Assembly (NCBI GenBank): GCA_030654965.1
Contig: JAURWL010000252.1
Location: 1-59,307, forward strand
Length of the DNA stretch: 59,307 bases
Direction of reading: 5' to 3'
Origin: Dehalococcoidales bacterium
GTDB lineage: Bacteria > Chloroflexota > Dehalococcoidia > Dehalococcoidales > Fen-1064
Shown here: positions 1 through 8,742 of the stretch, piece by piece
How the letters are laid out: each line of letters begins with the position of its first letter
How positions within the stretch are numbered: position 1 is the first letter of the stretch
The notes under the pieces: generated by a model
Seen by the model: only the letters and a program-made list of their open reading frames with translations
Database searches by the model: none
Told to the model about the DNA's origin: nothing
Translations under genes and position numbers: made by a program

Positions 1-2319
1 GTCAACCGAAGCACGGTTATAGAGGATGCGTCGGTTCAAAGGCCAGCACCATGACCATCCTGAGTACAGACCAATACCGGAGGTATCCTTGGGGTCACGG
101 CGTGCCATCATGTTACCTGCCTCAGTAAAGCTCCCGGAAAAGAGCCAGTTACCGCAGGAGGTTGAGCCGTCATCTTTCAGCCCAACGAAATTTGCCACCA
201 ATTTCCCAGAGTTAACGTCATAGCCATTTATCTCTTTTGCAACTATGGCTGGGTCGGGATGTTCCCCATAGTCCCAGGTGAGTTTGGTGATGGCATCCAT
301 ATTGGGACCGCCTTGCGCGGTATAGAGCGCTTTAATCCTGTTCATAAGCTGGACAATCATCCACAGGTCCTCTTTAGCTTCATCAGGTGGCTCAATTGCC
401 TGATAGCGCCACTGTGACCAACGTCCGCTGTTCGTAACACTCCCCTGTTTCTCATAGGAAGCACAGGCTGGAAGCAGGAAGACTTCTGTTCTAACATCCT
501 TTGGTTTTATCCCCGGACGTTTCCAGAAATCGGCGGTCTCCGTCTCCCACAAGTCAGTGCAAACTAACCAGTCGAGGTTTCCCAGTGCTTGCCTTTCCTG
601 GTTAGAATTCGGACCACTTACCGCTGGATTCTGCCCCCAGCAGAGCATCCCCTTGATAGTACCTGCTCCGAGTGCTTCGAAGAGGGGTATCCAGGAATAG
701 TTAGCCCCTGCCTGGGCTTTGGGCAGATATTGATAACCGAATTCATTGTCTTTGGTTGATGCGCTACCATACCAAGCTTTTAACAGACTGACTACATACT
801 TGGGCTGGTTCTTTTTCCAGTTGCCGCTCCTAGGGTCTTTGGTCGTTGGCGCCACAACCTCCAGATACTTCGTTAAAGCCGGCTGGGCACTAGTCGGGGC
901 GGGCAAATAACCCGGCAGCAGATGATACAGCAGAGCATGGTCCGTACTCCCCTGTACATTGGACTCGCCTCTCAGCGCATTAATACCACCACCCGCAATC
1001 CCGATATTGGCAAGGAGAATCTGGATGACACTGAAAGCCCGGACGTTCTGACTGCCCACGGTATGCTGGGTAGTGCCCATTGCATAGAGAATGGTGCCTG
1101 CTCTATTCGGTCCACCCGTGGAAGCAAAGCTTTTATATACTTCAAGTAGCGGGGCTTTAGGCGTCCCGGTGATACTGGACACCGTATCCATATCATAGCG
1201 GGCATAGTGCCTTTTTAAAAGCTGAAAAACGCAATCGGGATTCTGGAGAGTTTTATCTTGCTTAGGAATACCGCTCTCTTCGAGCTGATACTGCCAGGTG
1301 GATTTATCCTTGTAAGCTCTGGCAGTGGCATCATAGCCATTAAAAATACCATCACTAAATTTGAAGTTTGAATTGATTAGCCAGCCGGCATTCGCATATT
1401 CCCGGAGATACTCCATGTTGTAGTTCTGGGGAGACTTCTCAATATCCTCAATGATGTATTTAATCATACCCCCGAGAAAGGCAATGTCTGTCCCTGACCT
1501 GATTGGCGCCCAGAGATGCGCCCGCGCCGAGGTGCGTGTGAAACGAGGGTCGACATGAATCAGCTTGGCGCCCTTGTCCACGGCTTTGGTGACCCAATTG
1601 AAGGAGATGGGATGGTTCTCTGCGGCATTGGAACCCATGACAAGAATGACATCAGCATTGGCGATATCCGACCAGTGGTTCGTCATCGCTCCCCGACCAA
1701 AACTCTCCGCCAGACCGGCGACAGTCGGGGAATGTCATATGCGCGCTTGATGTTCGATGTACACCATCCCCAATGCGCGGTTCATTTTGGTTAGCAGGTA
1801 ACACTCTTCGTTATCCAGAGCCGCTCCACCAAGATGGGCAATAGCTTCCGTACGATTGATCAGAACACCGTCTTTATCTTTCTCAATCCAGTTGGTGTCT
1901 CTAGTCTGTTTTACTCGTTGGGCAATCTCATCTAGCGCCCACGCCCAGGATTTCTCTTCCCAGTTTTCTGTGTAAGGAGCGCGGTAGAGCACCTTTGTCA
2001 TCCGGCTCGGATTCAGTTTACCATTAACCGTCCTTATCTGATGTAATGCTTGCGCTTTAGAACAAAGCTTACCGGTGTTAATAGGATGGTCGGGGTCACC
2101 TTCAATATTAATGATGTTTTCCCCGTCTGCGGCGATAATAATCCCACAACCGACGGCACAGTAAGCGCAGATTGAAGTTGTCTCGCCGATTTTTTTAACG
2201 AGAGGAGTTTTAGAGGGAGGGCTGAAAACCTCCCCTGATTTTAATGGGTTGATTAGTATTACCCCCGCTGTCGCCACCCCACCCAACTTTAAGAACTCCC
2301 TCCGGCTCAGCGACTGCAT
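1..2319 (-). CDS. fdnG: Formate dehydrogenase major subunit, selenocysteine-containing, Tat-exported (3' end outside window)
   Basis: Molybdopterin (W/Mo-bisMGD) formate dehydrogenase catalytic subunit, oxidising formate to CO2. A twin-arginine signal (S-R-R-E-F-L-K, residues 5-11) precedes a hydrophobic stretch, so export is likely. An N-terminal [4Fe-4S] motif follows at C51, C54, C58 and C86. An apparent stop (TGA at 1735-1737, codon 195) is followed in the same frame by HSPTVAGLAESFGRGAMTNHW, the family sequence that follows selenocysteine in FdnG, and the frame then stays open to position 1. UGA is therefore read as Sec. About 770 residues are present of the usual ~1000; the C-terminus lies outside. 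The start is the ATG at 2319, behind a strong AAGGAGGTGG ribosome site. Electron-transfer subunits, if any, would lie outside the window. Selenocysteine use requires SelA, SelB and tRNA-Sec elsewhere. Confidence 0.95.
1690..1737 (-). promoter_or_regulatory. Bacterial SECIS-like hairpin following the Sec UGA codon
   Basis: Immediately 3' of the in-frame UGA the mRNA can form a perfect 8-bp stem, UCCCCGAC (complement of 1724-1731) with GUCGGGGA (complement of 1690-1697). An apical 4-bp CGCC/GGCG hairpin (1708-1720) carries a GGUCU loop. The E. coli fdhF SECIS likewise carries GGUCU in its apical loop, where SelB binds. Position, stem and loop fit a selenocysteine insertion element embedded in the coding sequence. 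Folding was done by eye only. Confidence 0.85.
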
Positions 2320-2394
2320 GCACCACCTCCTTGGTAAATTTTTCTGTTATATTGGTACTTCCTGAGTCCAATCGACTCTAAAAAAGCTGCCCTT

Positions 2395-2901
2395 CTACCC
2401 CTTATGCTTAATACCTTCCTTAAGGATTTCACCACAAAGACGCATCAACTGAGTGTGATTGTCTCGGAGCCGGGAACTGATGACTCCGGCGAGATTTCTC
2501 ATGACTACCGCCTCCATTTGAGGTCTTCCGACAAACAGCTTCTGCAAGTCAGAATCCTTAATAGCAATCATCTGGGTGTTCTCAAGGCATTTGATTGAGG
2601 CTGTGAGGACATGCGGCGGGACAAGCGCTGACCAGGCGCAGACGCGTCCCCTGGTGAGTGTGGCAATAGTTAATGTGTGACTGTAACGGGGGACATCTAT
2701 CCATGCCTCAACAGCAACCTTGCCATTATTCATAACGAGAAGCTGGTCGGTGGTTTTCCCCTGCACGGCGGGGTATTCACCAGCTTTATAGGTTCTTAGG
2801 GTACATAGCTTGGCAATCATCCCCAACGCATCATCAGGTAAGCCGGTAAAGATATCCACTCCTCGCAGGTCACTGAAGGCTATTCCCTGTGCAGTCTCCA
2901 T
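2395..2901 (-). CDS. Cyclic-nucleotide-binding-domain protein (CRP/FNR sensor domain only)
   Basis: A 168-residue protein resembling the N-terminal effector domain of CRP/FNR regulators. It begins with 'F..L......I...C.....Y.AGEY....G......V.NG.V' and ends in a long helix. No helix-turn-helix DNA-binding domain follows, so it is probably a sensor or partner protein rather than a classical regulator. The start at 2901 is preferred over 2931 because AAAGGAGG lies a few bases upstream. It lies about 75 bp upstream of the formate dehydrogenase gene on the same strand and may be co-transcribed, suggesting a role in controlling or assembling that enzyme. The ligand is unknown. Confidence 0.7.
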   Translation of the reverse strand: METAQGIAFSDLRGVDIFTGLPDDALGMIAKLCTLRTYKAGEYPAVQGKTTDQLLVMNNGKVAVEAWIDVPRYSHTLTIATLTRGRVCAWSALVPPHVLTASIKCLENTQMIAIKDSDLQKLFVGRPQMEAVVMRNLAGVISSRLRDNHTQLMRLCGEILKEGIKHKG

Positions 2902-3063
2902 TGCTGTGCCTCCTTTTTTTCTTTTACCCATTTTGCGAAGTAATATTGCCGTATGGTGGTATAATAACCCGAAACTTCCCGATTACTCCGAATAATATTC
3001 ACTCCGGAAAGGAGTTGAGCAGACTTATCCTTTGCATACACAGCCTTGTGCCTGTGACACTCT

Positions 3064-3441
3064 TTACAAGCCAGCCCGTGCAAAAATGCCATGTATTTCT
3101 GACATTGGCCGCGGCATGAAGATGGTATCCTCTAGCATTTCCCCGGGAAATGCCGTCTGCTGGACAGATAGCCCAGCGGCACCCAATATTTCAGCGATGG
3201 TACGGGAAGGCGCTCGTTTCAGCTGGTACTCCTGAACCCGTTCCTTCAGGGCAACAAATAGACCAACCCATATCAGGACGGGTGTTGAGACGCCGGCAAG
3301 AAAGACTAGGGCGAAGACCCCAACTCGCCTCATCACTCTGAGTATCGGCTGGCGAATAACGACAAAAAGACCGACCCAGATTAGAACGGGTGCCAGAATA
3401 GCGGCGAGAAGTGCTAACATTATTGCTCCCATGCGTTTCAT
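3064..3441 (-). CDS. Small membrane protein with duplicated transmembrane segment
   Basis: I do not recognise this 125-residue protein. It has two predicted transmembrane helices that are near copies: each ~30-residue unit contains P-V-L-I-W-V-G-L-F-V, preceded by a small-residue hydrophobic run and followed by a basic or polar turn. A soluble tail of about 65 residues follows. The ATG at 3441 is preferred (GAGGGGG upstream); an in-frame GTG at 3450 is an alternative. It is the first gene of the minus-strand group running into the cNMP-domain protein and formate dehydrogenase. A membrane-associated accessory role is possible but unproven. Confidence 0.6.
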   Translation of the reverse strand: MKRMGAIMLALLAAILAPVLIWVGLFVVIRQPILRVMRRVGVFALVFLAGVSTPVLIWVGLFVALKERVQEYQLKRAPSRTIAEILGAAGLSVQQTAFPGEMLEDTIFMPRPMSEIHGIFARAGL

Positions 3442-3669
3442 GTGTACCACCCCCTCTTTTTACTTCTTTTAATGTAGCCAAAGCATAATGCAGACCAGTG
3501 ACTGATGAAATGGCATAGTAGGTAGTCTGAGGAAGAAAACGCCCCATTTTCTCGGTAAAATACTACTAATTACAGTACCAAATGGTGTGTATAACCCTTT
3601 ACTACGTTGATGGTAAGTGCTACAGTGAACACATCAAAAAGCCAATAATCGTATACGAGTATTGTATCA

Positions 3670-5544
3670 ATGGCAGTAGTGAATGGTTTTTCTAACCGAA
3701 TACGGCTACTAACAAATCTCGGCATTCTAGTCTGGGTCGACATCCTCCGAAATGTCAGCAGTGGTATGCGGAATGGGCTTGCTCGACTCCTGCTACGTGT
3801 TGCGCCGGACAACGCTTCAGCACATGGTCTCCTTGTCAGCACCTACGAACAGATGAGGGCGCGTTTGAAGGACTCACTCAAGGAGATTGAGGATAAAACT
3901 CAGCAACTTGAGGAATCCTGGGGAGAATTGAAACAGTCGAGAGATTTGCTTCAAACGACCATTGATAGTATCGGGGTTGATTTGATTGTAATTAACCGCA
4001 ATATGAGAATCACACAGGCAAACCGTAGTGTGCGTGAAAAATATGCTGACCAGGAAGTGGTTGGGCGCCATTGTTATGAGGTAACTCACGGACAGGACCA
4101 TCCTTGCCAACCGCCCGCCTGTGTCTGTCCTGCATCCAAGGTCTGGCAATCCGGCAAGCCCATGCGGGTGGTTCATGTGCATACCATCAACAATGCTGGA
4201 AATAACCAGCACCGGTATTTTGAGGTGGTTGCTTCTCCTTTATACGATAAGAATCACAAAGTCGGACAGGTTGTGGAACTAACCCAGGATATCACCAACA
4301 GTAAGGAACAAGAAAACCGCATCCTTGAAACGAACCGCGCTCTCCGTGCTTTGAATACCATTGCGGCTACCGCAAACGAGTCATTGGACCTTGACCGTAT
4401 TCTCAATACCGCGTTGGATGGAGTCATGGAGATAACACGAACAGAAATCGGCGGTATTTTGCTCCTGAACGAAAAAACCAAAACTCTTTCTTACCGTGTT
4501 TCTCGCGGTCTATCGGCGCTTCAAAAGAGGGAACCTACCGGTATTGCACTTGGTCAAGGGATTGCAGGCGTTATCGCTGTTGAAGGTACTGCTCTGGTAA
4601 TCGATGATGTCTCCAATGACCCGCGAGTTGCCCATCGTCTAATTATTGTAGAGGAGGGGCTGAGAGCCTTTCTTGGCGTACCGTTAAAATCCAAGGAACG
4701 GGTTGTCGGTGTATTAACCATTGCCAGCCAAACACCCCACTCTTTCTCTCAGCAAGAAGTACAACTTCTCACGGCGCTGGGATACCAACTGGGGATTACT
4801 ATTGAAAATGCTCAATTGTACCATGAGGTTCAACTAAGAGAGCAGGCACGCGCCGACCTCCTGCGCCAGCTTATCAAAGCGCAGGAAGATGAGCGGCGTC
4901 GGGTCGCCCGTGAGCTTCATGACGTCACCAGTCAGGCGCTGGCAACTTTAGCGGTACGTGTGGAAACAATTGGCTCCATTGCCAAGTTAGACCCTAAGGA
5001 AGCAGACACTCTATTGGAAGAAATAAGACGTCTCCTTATGCTTACTTCTAAGGAAGTCCACAGCCTTATCTATGAGCTACGCCCCAGTCTCCTCGACGAT
5101 CTGGGATTGCCAGCCGCCGTCCGGTCATGCGCTCACAATGTTCTCGAGGCAGCCGGAATAGAGGTACATCTGGAAGTCGTCGGTCAGGAAAACCGGTTAC
5201 CGCCAGAGGTAGAGATTGCCGCCTTCCGTATTACTCAGGAGGCGATTACTAATATTGCCTCTCATTCCAAGGCAGAAAGTACCTATATTAGCCTGGAATT
5301 CAAAGACAGGGGCATTTCCGTGCAGGTGGAGGATGATGGCATCGGTTTCAACCTCTTGGAGGTGCTTAGTTCAGCACATGCTAAAGAGAGCATGGGTTTA
5401 TTGGGTATGAAAGAGCGTGCTGAGCTACTTGGGGGAACATTGAACATTGACACCGAACCTGGCAAGGGAACACGTATCACTGTTGAAATACCGCTCAGTT
5501 TGGAGAAAGGCGATGTCCAAGATAAGCGTATTGTTGGTGGATGA
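3670..5544 (+). CDS. PAS-GAF sensor histidine kinase (NarX/LiaS-like, HisKA_3)
   Basis: Cytoplasmic two-component sensor kinase. Order: N-terminal helical/coiled-coil region (~60-95), PAS domain (~95-215) with a Cys-rich insert (C135, C146, C151, C153), GAF domain (~235-385), HisKA_3 dimerisation segment with phospho-acceptor H417 (E-D-E-R-R-R-V-A-R-E-L-H-D), and HATPase with N-box QEAITNIASHS, VEDDGIGFN and GLLGMKERAELLGG. No transmembrane helix is evident, so it probably senses an internal signal. The 3' end overlaps the response regulator by 32 bp, indicating a cognate pair. The start is uncertain: no good ribosome site lies before ATG 3670, and ATGs at 3763 or 3853 are possible. It diverges from the formate dehydrogenase group. 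Confidence 0.9.
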   Translation: MAVVNGFSNRIRLLTNLGILVWVDILRNVSSGMRNGLARLLLRVAPDNASAHGLLVSTYEQMRARLKDSLKEIEDKTQQLEESWGELKQSRDLLQTTIDSIGVDLIVINRNMRITQANRSVREKYADQEVVGRHCYEVTHGQDHPCQPPACVCPASKVWQSGKPMRVVHVHTINNAGNNQHRYFEVVASPLYDKNHKVGQVVELTQDITNSKEQENRILETNRALRALNTIAATANESLDLDRILNTALDGVMEITRTEIGGILLLNEKTKTLSYRVSRGLSALQKREPTGIALGQGIAGVIAVEGTALVIDDVSNDPRVAHRLIIVEEGLRAFLGVPLKSKERVVGVLTIASQTPHSFSQQEVQLLTALGYQLGITIENAQLYHEVQLREQARADLLRQLIKAQEDERRRVARELHDVTSQALATLAVRVETIGSIAKLDPKEADTLLEEIRRLLMLTSKEVHSLIYELRPSLLDDLGLPAAVRSCAHNVLEAAGIEVHLEVVGQENRLPPEVEIAAFRITQEAITNIASHSKAESTYISLEFKDRGISVQVEDDGIGFNLLEVLSSAHAKESMGLLGMKERAELLGGTLNIDTEPGKGTRITVEIPLSLEKGDVQDKRIVGG

Positions 5545-6178
5545 CCACGCACTTTTCAGACAGGGTATGCGCGCTCTGCTTGAGAGTTCATCCCATGTGG
5601 AAATTGTTGGTGAAGCGACAGATGGTAGAGAAGCCATTGAGAAAGTGCGTCAACTTACTCCTCAGGTAGTGCTTATGGATATTGGTATGCCGGGAATGGG
5701 TGGGCTGGAGGCGACACGGCGCATTCTCAAGGAGAATCCGGGCGTCAGGACACTGGTTCTGACGCAGTATGAAGATGCTGAATATATCCTTGCAATGTTG
5801 CGGGCGGGAGCGAAAGGTTACATCGCCAAAACAGCTACCGCCGCAGAACTGGATAATGCAATTCAAACTGTATCGCGGGGAGAATCTTACCTCTATCCTT
5901 CAGCGGCAACCGCACTGGTGGAGGAATACCTTTTACGGGTCGGTGGGGAAAAGGATGAATACGAACGGCTTACAGACCGGGAGAGGGAAGTGCTTCAGCT
6001 TGTCGCCGAAGGATACCCCAACCGTGAGATTGCTGATAAGCTTTACATCAGCGTCAAGACAGTCCTCCGGCACAGGACAAATATCATGCAAAAACTAGGC
6101 TTTCACAACCGCACGGAACTCATTAAATACGCCATCAGCAAGGGGCTGATAGAGATAGCGCGTAAAATTGACAAGTAA
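5513..6178 (+). CDS. NarL/LuxR-family response regulator
   Basis: DNA-binding partner of the upstream kinase. An N-terminal receiver domain has acidic residues D10/D11, phospho-acceptor D56 (V-V-L-M-D-I-G-M-P-G) and the conserved switch Thr and Lys. The C-terminal LuxR-type HTH reads L-T-D-R-E-R-E-V-L-Q-L-V-A-E-G, then N-R-E-I-A and S-V-K-T-V. At 221 residues it is typical length. ATG 5513 is chosen because GGAGAAAGG lies just upstream and the receiver domain starts there. The upstream in-frame extension to 5447 would run through kinase coding sequence and is rejected. Targets are unknown; the divergent formate dehydrogenase group is a natural candidate. Confidence 0.92.
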   Translation: MSKISVLLVDDHALFRQGMRALLESSSHVEIVGEATDGREAIEKVRQLTPQVVLMDIGMPGMGGLEATRRILKENPGVRTLVLTQYEDAEYILAMLRAGAKGYIAKTATAAELDNAIQTVSRGESYLYPSAATALVEEYLLRVGGEKDEYERLTDREREVLQLVAEGYPNREIADKLYISVKTVLRHRTNIMQKLGFHNRTELIKYAISKGLIEIARKIDK

Positions 6179-6499
6179 TAAACAAATATCAGTGGCTACT
6201 TGCAGAATTGGGTTATTTTACCAGGGTGAAGGCAATGCCCTATCCATATACTTTGAAGTAATTAGGACATAACGGACTTCCCCTGCATTTTGAGTAACAA
6301 TCTGTATTTTTTTCAATGCTAAAGGACTCCACATCCATCAATTCTATATAGTGGCAGTATATCCTCTTTTACCCTTGAGTCAGTAAGTCGTTTAATAAAG
6401 TATCGTCGTACCCACCCCTCCCCGCCTTTATGCTACAATAGGGTGGAAATTTCGACCAATCTGCTTCATTCCTATAAGGTCTATATTAGCGGAGGGGAG
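6179..6499. other. Intergenic region, 321 bp
   Basis: I found no gene, RNA or strong hairpin terminator here. The only recognisable signal is a TACAAT hexamer at 6434-6439, a possible -10 box for the MoxR operon. Confidence 0.5.
6434..6439 (+). promoter_or_regulatory. Possible -10 box of the moxR operon
   Basis: TACAAT lies 61 bp before the MoxR start codon. The region 17 bp upstream does not resemble TTGACA, so support is weak. Confidence 0.35.
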
Positions 6500-7459
6500 A
6501 TGAGCAACGGGATACAAGCGGCACTGAACACTGCCAGGGCAATTATCGATAATGTCGAGCGGGTGATTATCGGTAAGCGGGACGTCATTGAACTGGCAGT
6601 CATCGCTCTGATGAGCAAAGGACACCTGCTTATTGAAGATGCGCCGGGTGTCGGCAAGACCATGCTGGCGCGGAGCCTCGCCAAATCACTCGATTGTTCG
6701 TTCAAACGCATCCAATTTACACCAGACATGTTGCCCAGCGATATTACCGGGGTTTCGGTCTACAACCAGAAGACCGGCGACTTCGAGTTCCGCCCCGGTC
6801 CCATCATGGCACAAATCGTTCTCGCTGATGAAATCAACCGCGCCACCCCAAAAGTGCAATCAGCCCTCCTGGAATGCATGGAAGAAGCGCAGATTACCGT
6901 GGAGGGTAATACTCACAAGATGCCTGCTCCTTTCCATATCCTCGCCACTCAGAATCCCATTGAATACGAAGGCACTTTCCCTCTGCCGGAAACTCAGCTT
7001 GACAGGTTCCTTCTGCGCATTAATATCGGCTACCCCTCTCCGTCCGACGAAGTCAACATCATGAACCAACAGCAGTACTCTCATCCCATCGATAAGCTCA
7101 AGTCGGTGGCTTCCAGCGCTGACCTGGAAATGCTCCAGTCGGCTGTCAGGGATATCTATGTCGACGAACTGGTCAAGCAGTATATTGCGGCAGTGGTTGG
7201 GGCAACCCGCAACCATCCCTCAATCTTCCTCGGCGCATCTCCCCGCGGCTCTCTCTCACTCTACCGCACCGCACAGGCACGCGCTTTGATTCAAGGTCGC
7301 GACCATATTTTGCCTGACGATGTCAAAGCGCTCGCCGAGCCGGTTCTAGCGCATCGCCTGATACCGCGTTTGACCGATTCTTCTCATGATAAGACCGGAC
7401 GGGCAATAATCGCCAAACTACTGGAGACTGTTCCAGTTCCCGGTCTGACAGCAAAATAG
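6500..7459 (+). CDS. MoxR-family AAA+ ATPase
   Basis: Chaperone-like AAA+ ATPase of the MoxR family, 319 residues. Visible motifs are Walker A (D-A-P-G-V-G-K-T), Walker B (L-A-D-E-I-N-R-A), sensor 1 (A-T-Q-N-P-I-E), the F-P-L-P-E-T-Q-L-D-R-F segment and a sensor-2 region near the C-terminus. ATG 6500 is chosen for the GGAGGGGAG ribosome site; a 19-residue upstream extension has none. It leads an operon with a DUF58 protein and a membrane transglutaminase. This widespread trio is thought to assemble or activate cell-envelope complexes, with MoxR acting on VWA/DUF58 partners; substrates here are unknown. Confidence 0.93.
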   Translation: MSNGIQAALNTARAIIDNVERVIIGKRDVIELAVIALMSKGHLLIEDAPGVGKTMLARSLAKSLDCSFKRIQFTPDMLPSDITGVSVYNQKTGDFEFRPGPIMAQIVLADEINRATPKVQSALLECMEEAQITVEGNTHKMPAPFHILATQNPIEYEGTFPLPETQLDRFLLRINIGYPSPSDEVNIMNQQQYSHPIDKLKSVASSADLEMLQSAVRDIYVDELVKQYIAAVVGATRNHPSIFLGASPRGSLSLYRTAQARALIQGRDHILPDDVKALAEPVLAHRLIPRLTDSSHDKTGRAIIAKLLETVPVPGLTAK

Positions 7460-7502
7460 GGAACCGTATGTTGCTTGGCGGTTCGGTAGTGGAATCGTGT
7501 CG

Positions 7503-8732
7503 ATGAAAACCAGAAACATTATCATAATAGCTGTGCCTGTGGCAATCCTCGCCCTGGCGCTTCTCCTCGGGTCGATTCTATTACTGCGTCTTTTCTTTGT
7601 CGCTACGATTATCAGCGTTCTGGGCTATCTCTGGACAATTTTGAGCATCCGCAACCTTACCGTTAGCATCGGCAAACCATCGGAACACCTACAGGTGGGA
7701 GATACATTCCAGCGAGAAGTTATCCTGACCAACCCCGGACAAATACCACGTCTCTGGCTCAAACTTCACGACAATACCAATTTACCCGGTCACCATGATA
7801 CTACAATGATAAACATTCTGGGTCGGCAATCTCACCTGTGGCAAACAACCTTCAATTGTCAGAAAAGGGGACGCTACCATCTGGGTCCGACGACGGTAAC
7901 TGCCACCGACCCATTCGGTATCTTTACAAATCAACGTGCAGTGGGACAAGAGCAGAATATCATCGTCTACCCGACAACAGTTGACCTACCGCTCTTTCGT
8001 TTTGCATCATTCAGCGATTTCGGCTACGGTTCTGGCTATCAATCAATCAGCCGTATCAGTCCCAATGCCTCCAGCGTGCGTGAATACGCGAGCGGCGATA
8101 GCCTCCATCACATCCACTGGCGCAGTACCGCACGCACCGGCTCCCTCATGGTAAAAATGTTTGACGCCGACCGCTCCTATAACGCATCTAAAACCGCCTG
8201 GATATTGCTCGATATGAACGAGGAGTCCCATTTTGGACGTGACGCAGAGCATAGTGACGAGTATGCCATCACTATTGCCGCCTCCCTGGTCAGGAAATAC
8301 CTTCAGGGTGGCATGCGTGTTGGCGTGATGGCATCCGACGACCGAAGGTATTTCGCCCCCACAGAGAGGGGGGAGGAACATCTCTGGGAGATACTTGAAG
8401 TCCTGGCACTAATGAGGAGCGACTGGAAAACCAAATTGAACGAGGTTGTATCACAGCATCTGGATAGCTTCCGTGATAACCCACTCGTCATCATCGTTGC
8501 CACGTCGGCAACGGAGGGTTTAATGGAAACTGTCCACCAGTTGAAAAACCGGATTGATTCAGTAGTTGTCGTCCTGCTGGACATTGCCAGCTTCCAGGGT
8601 CGCCCATCCACAGTAGATAACTCACGGGCGCTAAACTGGGCAGGTGCACAAGTTTACACCGTCAGAAAAGGCGAGGAATTATCCAAGGCGTTGGATAGTA
8701 GAACCACCCGTATCCACCCGCTTATGGTTTAG
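7503..8732 (+). CDS. DUF58-domain protein, membrane-anchored
   Basis: A 409-residue protein with two N-terminal hydrophobic segments (~5-45), then a beta-rich extracellular-type region and the DUF58 signature R-E-Y-A-S-G-D-S...I-H-W-R-S-T-A-R at mid-protein. A VWA-like C-terminal half (I-L-L-D-M-N-E-E-S) follows, as usual in DUF58 proteins. It is the second gene of the MoxR-DUF58-transglutaminase operon, 11 bp from the next gene. Start: an in-frame GTG at 7497 competes with ATG 7503 and neither has a strong ribosome site. The molecular role is not established; the context suggests envelope assembly. Confidence 0.9.
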   Translation: MKTRNIIIIAVPVAILALALLLGSILLLRLFFVATIISVLGYLWTILSIRNLTVSIGKPSEHLQVGDTFQREVILTNPGQIPRLWLKLHDNTNLPGHHDTTMINILGRQSHLWQTTFNCQKRGRYHLGPTTVTATDPFGIFTNQRAVGQEQNIIVYPTTVDLPLFRFASFSDFGYGSGYQSISRISPNASSVREYASGDSLHHIHWRSTARTGSLMVKMFDADRSYNASKTAWILLDMNEESHFGRDAEHSDEYAITIAASLVRKYLQGGMRVGVMASDDRRYFAPTERGEEHLWEILEVLALMRSDWKTKLNEVVSQHLDSFRDNPLVIIVATSATEGLMETVHQLKNRIDSVVVVLLDIASFQGRPSTVDNSRALNWAGAQVYTVRKGEELSKALDSRTTRIHPLMV

Positions 8733-8742
8733 GTAAGGCATT

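Noticed and set aside
1735-1737. Stop codon truncating the formate dehydrogenase gene (pseudogene or two genes)
   Set aside because: The frame continues with the family sequence expected after selenocysteine and a SECIS-like hairpin follows directly.
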